Source: JBDSGC01 sp046594105 (GTDB taxonomy: Bacteria; Acidobacteriota; Thermoanaerobaculia; Gp7-AA8). From it: a stretch of 11,319 nucleotides of DNA. The translations under genes and the position numbers were made by a program. Shown in pieces: positions 6,405 to 11,319 of the stretch (position 1 is the first letter of the stretch; the number at the start of each line of letters is the position of its first letter). Where the stretch lies: assembly GCA_046594105.1 (NCBI GenBank), contig JBKJQB010000270.1:1-11319 (forward strand). Direction: 5' to 3'. The notes beneath the pieces are model-generated. The model was not told the origin of the DNA. It was given only the letters and a program-made list of their open reading frames with translations, and did no database searches.

Positions 6405-7574
6405 ATGAAACCGCGCGCCATCGTCATCGTCTGCGATTCTCTCGGAGTGGGCGAGTTGCCTGATGCAAAAGACTTTGGCGACGAGGGCTCCAACACCCTC
6501 GGTCACGTCCTGCGCGACGAGCGGCCATCCCTCCCGACACTGGCCCGGCTCGGACTCCTGCACACGCTGCCCGAGCCGGCCTCCCGCGAGAATCCGGAAG
6601 CCGCATTCGGACGCATGGCCGAGCTGAGCGCGGGCAAAGACACCACCACCGGCCACTGGGAAATGATGGGGCTCGTCGTCGCGGACGCCTTCCGTACCTA
6701 CCCGCACGGATTCCCATCCGAAGTCATCCAGGAGTACGAACGGCGGATCGGCCGCAAGACCCTCGGCAACAAGCCCGCGTCCGGAACGGTCATCCTCGAT
6801 GAGCTGGGCGAGGAGCACATGCGCACCGGATTCCCCATCGTCTACACATCGGGCGACTCCGTCTTTCAGGTGGCAGCGCACGAGAGCGTCATTCCGGTCG
6901 AAGAGCTGTGGAGGCTCTGCGCGACCGCGCGCGAGCTGATGCGCGGCGAGCACAACATCGGAAGGATCATCGCCCGCCCTTTCACCGGCGAGGGGAAGGG
7001 TGCATTCAAGCGCACCGCCAATCGCAAGGACTTCTCGGTGAAACCCACGGGCGAGACGGTGATGGAGCGCGCTCATCGCTCCGGTCGGCGCGTCCTCGGG
7101 CTCGGCAAGATCGCCGACATTTTTGATCGCGTGGGCATCGACGAGGAGATCCGCACCGAGTCGAACTCCGACGGCATGCGCAAGACCACGGATCTCATCC
7201 GGGAGTCCGACGCCGACTTCATCTTCACCAACCTGGTCGACTTCGACTCGAAATACGGCCATCGCAACGATGCGCCCGGCTACGCCCGCGCGCTGGAACG
7301 ATTCGACGAAGAGCTCGCGCCTCTGCTCCGGGAGTTGCGCGAGCAGGACCTGCTGTTCATCACCGCCGATCACGGCTGCGATCCTACCGATGTCTCCACC
7401 GATCACACGCGCGAGTACGTTCCGATGATCGTCACCGGCCCCTCGGTCCGGCGAGGAGTCTCGCTGGGGACCAGGACCACGTTCGCCGATCTCGGTGCCA
7501 CACTGTGCGAGCACCTGGGCATCCGTGGCGACGGTTTGCCGGGAACGAGCGCACTCATGGAGATCTTGAAATGA
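6405..7574 (+). CDS. deoB: Phosphopentomutase DeoB
   Basis: Cytosolic Mn-dependent enzyme that interconverts ribose-1-phosphate (or deoxyribose-1-phosphate) and the 5-phosphate in nucleoside salvage. 389 residues, normal for DeoB. Metal and active-site residues of the alkaline phosphatase-like fold are present: Asp11 (CDSLGVGELPDA), the phosphorylated Thr80 in GKDTTTGHWE (equivalent to Thr85 of the Bacillus cereus enzyme), Asp151 (YTSGDSVFQ), Asp281 and His286 (NLVDFDSKYGHR), Asp322-His323 (ITADHGCDPT), His334 (TDHTREY). The DeoB cap signature GNKPASGTVILDELG is at 121-135. The start gives the expected MKPRAIVIVCDS. Translation start lacks a Shine-Dalgarno; see the promoter. The stop overlaps the next gene's start (ATGA), so the two are co-translated. 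Other nucleoside salvage genes (deoA, deoC, deoD) are not in the window. Confidence 0.97.
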   Translation: MKPRAIVIVCDSLGVGELPDAKDFGDEGSNTLGHVLRDERPSLPTLARLGLLHTLPEPASRENPEAAFGRMAELSAGKDTTTGHWEMMGLVVADAFRTYPHGFPSEVIQEYERRIGRKTLGNKPASGTVILDELGEEHMRTGFPIVYTSGDSVFQVAAHESVIPVEELWRLCATARELMRGEHNIGRIIARPFTGEGKGAFKRTANRKDFSVKPTGETVMERAHRSGRRVLGLGKIADIFDRVGIDEEIRTESNSDGMRKTTDLIRESDADFIFTNLVDFDSKYGHRNDAPGYARALERFDEELAPLLRELREQDLLFITADHGCDPTDVSTDHTREYVPMIVTGPSVRRGVSLGTRTTFADLGATLCEHLGIRGDGLPGTSALMEILK

Positions 7575-8479
7575 AAACGACAGCACTGGCTACCCTCCTG
7601 TTGATGGCGGCTACCGTAATTGCAGCGCAGACTTCGATGAGCCGCGTCGCCGAGGACGCGAAGGTGATCGATCGGGTGGCCGAGGCCAGCCACAAGGATC
7701 TTCCCGCCGATCTGCTGCGGCGGGTGGTTAACGAGGACATCGAGCTCCTGCGCGGAAAGCGCAGCGACGGCACCTACCAACACGCAGGCTACGAGCGGAT
7801 GGAAGCATCGCGGACCTCCGAGTCCTACTCCGTCGATTCCGAGAAGAAAGAAACGGTCATGGAGATCCGCGGCGCGTTCGTCTACCGGTTGCTCATCAAT
7901 CTCCCGTCACGTCGGATGCTGGTGACGAAGAACCGGCGCGTGTACGTGGATCGAGTCGAAATCGAGCTCATTCCTCAGAACGGCGTCGGAAAGAAAACTC
8001 AGATCGCGAAACTCGGCGCGTGGATCGAGCCGGGGTCATCACAGACGGTGGAGTTCGACGAGATCGCGCGGCAGGCCACGGTTCGCGTTTTCGCCCACGG
8101 CGACCCGGCCGGTTACGGAAACGTAACGCTCAGTCTGACCGAGGCTCGCATCTTCGACGATCCGACCAGCCCGTTCGCCGATGCGGTATCCAGTGAGAAA
8201 GCGATTCTCCGCGCGCTGGACAAGAACGACATCCCGTCGATCCGCTCGATGGCGCAAAGGATCGCCAGCACGATGGCGTCGGTCCCGACGTCAGCAATTC
8301 CTGGTCGTCCCTCCAACTCCTCGGTGGAAGTGGTCGCTCCGAAAAATGAGGGCGAGCTCTATCCGGAATTGCAGGCCATCGAGGATCTGCTGACGGGATC
8401 GGACACCGAACGGCGTCAGGGGCTCGATCGGCTGCACCAGGTCGTTCGCAAGCTCCGCGGAACGCGAACGGATCGCTGA
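7571..8479 (+). CDS. Exported protein of unknown function, coupled to deoB
   Basis: 302 residues; I do not recognise the family. Residues 1-19 are a signal peptide (MKTTALATLLLMAATVIAA, cleavage before Gln20), so the protein is probably periplasmic. Three parts can be seen: an N-terminal charged helical part (about 25-75), a β-rich central part (about 95-195; FVYRLLINLPSRRMLV, RVYVDRVEIELIP, QTVEFDEIARQATVRVFAH, NVTLSLTEARIF) that could form a β-sandwich, and a helical C-terminal part (205-302) with a Ser/Pro-rich linker near 238-252. No cysteine, metal motif or catalytic signature is evident. The start ATG overlaps the deoB stop (ATGA), with GGAG (7559-7562) 8 nt upstream, which decides against an upstream in-frame ATG at 7505. 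Possible roles include envelope structural or binding protein; this is open. Confidence 0.8.
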   Translation: MKTTALATLLLMAATVIAAQTSMSRVAEDAKVIDRVAEASHKDLPADLLRRVVNEDIELLRGKRSDGTYQHAGYERMEASRTSESYSVDSEKKETVMEIRGAFVYRLLINLPSRRMLVTKNRRVYVDRVEIELIPQNGVGKKTQIAKLGAWIEPGSSQTVEFDEIARQATVRVFAHGDPAGYGNVTLSLTEARIFDDPTSPFADAVSSEKAILRALDKNDIPSIRSMAQRIASTMASVPTSAIPGRPSNSSVEVVAPKNEGELYPELQAIEDLLTGSDTERRQGLDRLHQVVRKLRGTRTDR

Positions 8480-8563
8480 TTTCGCGTTGACCAGGCGATC
8501 TGCGGCCGCTCAAAAACGTGATGCTCGAGAGGACGCCGCAGGCGTCCCCAAACAGTAGCCGGT

Positions 8564-8633
8564 GCGTCGCAGAAATCTACTACCGGACCGCGTCGGGCAG
8601 AAGTCGTGGGCGGCGCTGAAGGCGTCGCAGAAA
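8564..8633 (+). repeat. Three GCGTCG…CAGAA direct repeats
   Basis: GCGTCGCAGAAA occurs exactly at 8564-8575 and 8622-8633, with a variant carrying two extra G bases (GCGTCGGGCAGAA) at 8590-8602. Start-to-start distances are 26 and 32 bp, roughly three helical turns. They could be binding sites for a regulator acting on carD or degenerate repeat remnants; nothing in the sequence decides between these. Confidence 0.5.
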
Positions 8634-8769
8634 CGTGACCCATCCTTGGCACTGCACAGGACAGCTGTCGTCACAACCTACTGGCAATGCTTGACTTGTA
8701 CTCAACGGGTCCGAACGATGGCGGCCGCCGCCGTGGCGCTCCCTCCGCGTTGTGGGGCTTCTCTGAGGT

Positions 8770-8798
8770 TTGACGAATGGGGTCCGGTCGCGTAGACT
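8770..8798 (+). promoter_or_regulatory. carD promoter, identical hexamers to the ankyrin gene promoter
   Basis: TTGACG (8770-8775), a 17-bp spacer, then TAGACT (8793-8798). The predicted transcription start is near 8805, leaving a leader of about 36 nt that carries a strong Shine-Dalgarno. The -35, -10 and spacer length are exactly those at 4680-4652, while the spacer sequences differ. Confidence 0.7.
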
Positions 8799-8827
8799 GC
8801 CTCTCCCTCAAGCCGTTCCAGTTTCCG

Positions 8828-8834
8828 AAAGGAG
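8828..8834 (+). promoter_or_regulatory. Ribosome binding site selecting a TTG start for carD
   Basis: AAAGGAG (8828-8834) is followed after 6 nt by TTG at 8841. The next in-frame ATG codons at 8850 and 8856 would be 15 and 21 nt away, too far for this site. The spacing therefore argues for the TTG start. Confidence 0.75.
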
Positions 8835-8840
8835 CCTCAC

Positions 8841-9350
8841 TTGTCGTCGATGAAAATGGGTTTCAAAGTCGGGGAAAAGCTCGTTTATCCGAACCACGGA
8901 GTCACCATCGTCGAGCAGATCGGCGAGTCGGCGATCATTGGTCCTGGAGACACGTACTACCACCTCCGGCTGCTTGCAAATAACTCGCGTCTGGTCGTTC
9001 CGATCAGCAACACCGACCGGGTCGGTCTCCGTCGCCTCTACCAGCAGAAAGAGATCAAAGGTCTCTTCAGCCTGCTGGAAGAGCGCGTTTCGAAGAGCCA
9101 CACCGATTGGAAGGGCCGTTACCGCGAGAACCTCGAGAAAATGAAGACCGGACGCCTCGAAGACGTGGCCGAAGTCCTCAAAAATCTCAACGAAGTGGCC
9201 AAGAAGAAGAGTCTGTCGTTCCGTGAGAAGAAGATGTACGACCGTGCCAAGTACCTGCTGGTCTCGGAAGTCGCCATCGTCAAAGGTATTGACGAGGTGG
9301 AAGCCGAGAAGCTCATCGCGAAATCGCTCGAGCGCTCGCTCGCGCACTGA
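8841..9350 (+). CDS. carD: CarD-family RNA polymerase-binding transcription regulator
   Basis: 169-residue CarD/CdnL-type protein that binds the RNA polymerase β subunit and stabilises open promoter complexes. The N-terminal Tudor-like RNA-polymerase-interacting domain is at about 7-65 (FKVGEKLVYPNHGVTIVEQI, TYYHLRL, LVVPISNTDRVGLR). The helical C-terminal domain begins with HTDWKGRYRENLEKMKTGRLEDVAEVLKNL; Trp90 matches the Trp of Mycobacterium tuberculosis CarD (Trp85) that contacts the upstream edge of the -10. The C-terminal FREKKMYDRAKYLLVSEVAIV is also typical. Length is normal for the short stand-alone type (no AT-hook domain as in Myxococcus CarD). It is a monocistronic gene with its own promoter, a TTG start set by AAAGGAG and an intrinsic terminator 25 bp after the stop. 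Confidence 0.95.
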   Translation: MSSMKMGFKVGEKLVYPNHGVTIVEQIGESAIIGPGDTYYHLRLLANNSRLVVPISNTDRVGLRRLYQQKEIKGLFSLLEERVSKSHTDWKGRYRENLEKMKTGRLEDVAEVLKNLNEVAKKKSLSFREKKMYDRAKYLLVSEVAIVKGIDEVEAEKLIAKSLERSLAH

Positions 9351-9375
9351 TCACCTGACCCACTGGACCTCCCGG

Positions 9376-9404
9376 AATGCCGCTCAGCGATGAGCGGCAT
9401 TTTT
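9376..9404 (+). terminator. Intrinsic terminator after carD
   Basis: A perfect 11-bp stem (9376-9386 with 9391-9401, AATGCCGCTCA / TGAGCGGCATT) closes a GCGA tetraloop and runs into a T-tract (TTTTT at 9400-9404, then GTGT). It is 26 bp after the carD stop. It is the only convincing rho-independent terminator in the window. Confidence 0.9.
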
Positions 9405-9434
9405 GTGTCTGCGGGGTGAGCTGGCCTGCTTTTC

Positions 9435-9508
9435 GGAACGCCAGCATCCTTGCCGGCGGGTGGGTTGGCTACCGGGCGAGATCCCGCCGGCAAACATGCC
9501 GGCGCTCC
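9435..9508. repeat. Inverted REP pair between carD and lipA
   Basis: Left unit (+, 9435-9458): head GGAA, then CGCCAGC-ATCCTT-GCCGGCG. Right unit (-, 9508-9485): head GGAG, then CGCCGGC-ATGTTT-GCCGGCG. The units face each other, and their outer flanks also match (TTTCGGA before the left unit; the inverse TCCGAAA after the right), so the whole 9432-9512 stretch can fold as one long interrupted hairpin. The unit design, including the ATCCTT loop, is the same as in the 2913-3000 cluster. Confidence 0.8.
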
Positions 9509-9552
9509 GAAAGTCAGCATCTCCCGCCCTACCGCCTCACACTCGCAGCGGC

Positions 9553-9558
9553 TACCAT
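9553..9558 (+). promoter_or_regulatory. Possible -10 element of a leaderless lipA transcript
   Basis: TACCAT (9553-9558, 4/6 to TATAAT) ends 6 nt before the lipA ATG, putting the predicted start of transcription on or next to the start codon. No -35-like hexamer is found 16 to 18 bp upstream, so the call is weak; it is reported because lipA has no Shine-Dalgarno. Confidence 0.3.
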
Positions 9559-9564
9559 GAACCC

Positions 9565-10431
9565 ATGCCTCCCCGCCTCCCCGAATGGATCCGCGAAAAG
9601 AAGTTGAACCTGCAGGGGCTGCACGAGATCAAGTCCCTGCTGCGCGAGAATTCACTGCACTCGGTGTGTGAGTCGCTGGCCTGCCCTAACCGTTCCGAGT
9701 GTTTCGCCCGCGGCACCGCCACCTTCATGATCCTCGGGGACATTTGCACCCGCTCCTGCGGTTTCTGCAACGTCACCACCGGCCGCCCGTACGCGCCCCC
9801 ATCGCTCGAGGAACCGCGCGCCCTCGCGGAGACTGCGCGCAAGATGGGCCTTCGCCATGTGGTGGTCACCGCGGTCACCCGCGACGATCTCGCCGACGGC
9901 GGAGCGCAGCAGTTCGCCGAGACCATCCGCGAGCTGCGCCTGGCCCTTCCCGATGCGACGGTGGAAGTCCTCACCTCCGACTTCCACGGCAACCACGATG
10001 CGGTGAGGATCGTGGTCGAGGCACGCCCTGACTACTTCAACCACAACGTGGAGACGGTACCGCGCCTCTACGACTTCGTGCGTCCTGGATCGCGCTTCGA
10101 TCGTTCTCTGGCGGTACTGCGCGAGGCGAAACGTGTCGACCCTTCCATCGTCACAAAGTCAGGGCTGATGCTCGGACTGGGCGAACGGAGGGACGAGGTG
10201 CTCGAGGTGCTCCAGAAGCTGCATGCGTCGGGATGCGAGATCGTGACGATCGGCCAGTACCTCCAGCCGAAGCGCGAGAAGCTCGACGTCGTGGAGTACA
10301 TCGAGCCGGCGGTCTTCGAGGAGTACCGTCTGCTGGGCGAATCGATGGGATTCCGCTCCGTCTTCTCCGGCCCGTTCGTGCGCAGCTCGTACATGGCCGA
10401 TCTGGTCAGCACCCAGGTGATGGCAGGGTGA
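9565..10431 (+). CDS. lipA: Lipoyl synthase LipA
   Basis: Radical SAM enzyme that inserts two sulfurs into protein-bound octanoyl groups to make lipoyl cofactors of 2-oxoacid dehydrogenases and the glycine cleavage system. 288 residues. The auxiliary (sulfur-donating) cluster motif C35-x4-C40-x5-C46 (CESLACPNRSEC) and the SAM cluster motif C61-x3-C65-x2-C68 (CTRSCGFC) are intact, as is the C-terminal RSSY (273-276), whose Ser ligates the auxiliary cluster. VTAVTRDDLADGGA, NHNVETVPRLY and KSGLMLGLGE are further LipA hallmarks. The ATG at 9565 gives the usual N-terminus (LPEWIREK); upstream in-frame sequence is REP DNA. There is no Shine-Dalgarno. lipB and lplA are absent from the window. The stop overlaps the recombinase start (GTGA). 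Confidence 0.96.
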   Translation: MPPRLPEWIREKKLNLQGLHEIKSLLRENSLHSVCESLACPNRSECFARGTATFMILGDICTRSCGFCNVTTGRPYAPPSLEEPRALAETARKMGLRHVVVTAVTRDDLADGGAQQFAETIRELRLALPDATVEVLTSDFHGNHDAVRIVVEARPDYFNHNVETVPRLYDFVRPGSRFDRSLAVLREAKRVDPSIVTKSGLMLGLGERRDEVLEVLQKLHASGCEIVTIGQYLQPKREKLDVVEYIEPAVFEEYRLLGESMGFRSVFSGPFVRSSYMADLVSTQVMAG

Positions 10432-11319
10432 AACACCCGCGGTCCCACGACGAAGAGCAGAAAGAGACCGGGCCGTACTTCGTCACCTGGCTACCGATCT
10501 ACCTCGACTACCTGCTGATCGAGAAGGGGCTCGCCGCGAACTCCATCGCCGCGTATCGCGCCGACCTCCGCCACTTCGGCTGGTATCTCCTCGAGCAGAA
10601 GCTGGAGCTCGACCGCATCGATCGGCTGAACATCGTCCGCTACTTCCAGTCGCTGCGCACGGCTGGCATCTCCGCTCGCTCCGTGGCCCGGACGCTGGCG
10701 GCCATCCGCGGCCTGTTCCGCTTTCTGGTCGCCGAGAAACATCTGGAGCGCGACGCCACCGAGAACCTGGAGAATCCGCGGCTGTGGAGCAACCTGCCGA
10801 AGTCGATTCCACCGGAGGAGGTGGAGGCCCTGCTGCGGGCGCCCGATTGTTCCACTCCGGAAGGACTGCGCGACGCGGCGATGCTCGAACTGCTCTATGC
10901 CACCGGGTTGCGCGTCTCGGAGCTAATCAAGGTGCGGATCGATGAGCTGGTGATGGATGCCGGTTTCCTGAGGACCATCGGCAAGGGCTCTAAGGAACGA
11001 GTCGTGCCGTTCGGCGACACCGCGCGCGACGCCATCGTTCGTTTTCTGGAACAGGGCCGGCCCCATCTCGACAAAAAGAATGATCCCCACATCTTCCTCT
11101 CCAACCGTGGCCGACCGATGAGCCGGCAGTCGTTCTGGATGAAGATCACGAAATACGCCCGGCTGGCGGGGATCCGGTCGCACATCTCGCCCCATGTCCT
11201 GCGCCATTCCTTCGCCACCCATCTGCTGGAAAACGGGGCCGATCTGCGCTCGGTGCAGATGATGCTGGGTCACGCCGACATCTCTACCACCCAGATCTAC
11301 ACGCACGTCTCGCGGGCGC
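10428..11319 (+). CDS. Tyrosine site-specific recombinase, XerC/XerD type (3' end cut by window)
   Basis: 297 complete codons are visible; the gene runs off the window with probably 10 to 20 residues missing. An N-terminal SAM-like core-binding domain (about 17-105; YLLIEKGLAANSIAAYRADL) precedes the catalytic domain. All catalytic residues are present with XerD-like spacing: Arg162 (TGLRVSEL), Lys186 (GKGSKERVVPF), His256 and Arg259 (HVLRHSFATHLL), His282 (LGHADIS) and nucleophile Tyr291 (TQIYTHVS). This fits chromosome-dimer-resolving Xer recombinases acting at dif better than phage integrases, being short and with a canonical LLENGADLRSVQMMLGH stretch. XerC cannot be told from XerD here. 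The start is GTG at 10428, overlapping the lipA stop by 4 bp; an AGG just before it is a weak ribosome site, so coupling is likely. The N-terminus is about 14 residues longer than in E. coli XerD. Confidence 0.92.
   Translation, partial: MKHPRSHDEEQKETGPYFVTWLPIYLDYLLIEKGLAANSIAAYRADLRHFGWYLLEQKLELDRIDRLNIVRYFQSLRTAGISARSVARTLAAIRGLFRFLVAEKHLERDATENLENPRLWSNLPKSIPPEEVEALLRAPDCSTPEGLRDAAMLELLYATGLRVSELIKVRIDELVMDAGFLRTIGKGSKERVVPFGDTARDAIVRFLEQGRPHLDKKNDPHIFLSNRGRPMSRQSFWMKITKYARLAGIRSHISPHVLRHSFATHLLENGADLRSVQMMLGHADISTTQIYTHVSRA

Larger units (their letters stand above)
8480..8840. other. 361-bp regulatory stretch upstream of carD
   Basis: No gene seen. From left: a hairpin GGACGCC-GCA-GGCGTCC (8531-8547) with no T-tract, at the end of the deoB unit; three related direct repeats, GCGTCGCAGAAA (8564-8575), GCGTCGGGCAGAA (8590-8602) and GCGTCGCAGAAA (8622-8633); a perfect palindrome GACAGCTGTC (8660-8669); TTGACT (8691-8696), 17 bp, AACGAT (8714-8719) as a weak distal promoter whose -35 lies in the inverted repeat TTGA-N7-TCAA (8691-8705); and the proximal promoter annotated separately. 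Confidence 0.6.

Noticed and set aside
6390..7586. 398-residue open frame on the minus strand opposite deoB
   Set aside because: It mirrors an unmistakable deoB, has no recognisable domain, and long antisense frames are expected in GC-rich codon-biased genes.
8531..8547. Hairpin after the deoB unit considered as an intrinsic terminator
   Set aside because: The stem is followed by CCCAAACAG, with no T-tract on the plus strand.
9557..9607. 16-codon frame overlapping the lipA start, considered as a leader peptide
   Set aside because: No ribosome site, no regulatory codon run, and it overlaps lipA coding sequence; coincidence is the simpler reading.
10428..11319. Tyrosine recombinase considered as evidence for an integrated element
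   Set aside because: Size, motif spacing and overlap with lipA fit a chromosomal Xer recombinase; there is no att repeat, tRNA or phage gene nearby.

Overview
The window is high-GC, gene-dense bacterial DNA. A β-barrel outer-membrane protein and a lipoprotein indicate a Gram-negative (diderm) cell envelope. A CarD-type RNA-polymerase regulator, DeoB, LipA, a PA0069-type radical SAM protein and many GCCGGC-stem hairpins between genes together suggest an Acidobacteriota-like genome. That placement is inference (about 0.6) and rests on no marker gene. Most of the content is housekeeping. I see no phage, insertion sequence, CRISPR array, rRNA or tRNA.

Layout, left to right: (1) a small exported outer-membrane β-barrel gene (+, 145-834). 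(2) A convergent, translationally coupled ABC-2 exporter: ATPase 2831-1908, permease 1915-863 (-). (3) A REP-type repeat cluster (2913-3000) directly against the start of a PIG3-like NAD(P)H:quinone oxidoreductase (+, 3010-4014). (4) A convergent ankyrin-repeat lipoprotein (-, 4629-4060) with a very good promoter. (5) A PA0069-family radical SAM protein (-, 5833-4742). (6) A 571-bp gene-free stretch carrying a nested inverted set of hairpins (6119-6302). (7) deoB phosphopentomutase (+, 6405-7574) overlapping by ATGA an uncharacterised exported protein (7571-8479). (8) A 361-bp regulatory stretch, then carD (+, TTG start at 8841) with its own promoter and intrinsic terminator. (9) A second inverted REP pair (9435-9508), then lipA (+, 9565-10431) overlapping by GTGA a XerC/XerD-type tyrosine recombinase that runs off the window end.

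How the genes relate: the ABC pair forms one exporter; deoB plus the exported protein, and lipA plus xer, are overlapping two-gene units. The remaining genes look independent. The most interesting signals are regulatory and repetitive rather than enzymatic. Two unlinked genes (ankyrin lipoprotein and carD) have promoters with identical hexamers, TTGACG-N17-TAGACT. A second group of genes (deoB, the oxidoreductase, lipA, perhaps the ABC ATPase) lacks a Shine-Dalgarno sequence and has a -10-like element 6 to 8 nt before the ATG, the arrangement expected of leaderless mRNAs. The REP-like hairpins have GTAG/GGAG-type heads and, in one family, a fixed ATCCTT loop with compensating stem changes; no RAYT transposase lies in the window. 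I did not find a convincing new multi-gene system.
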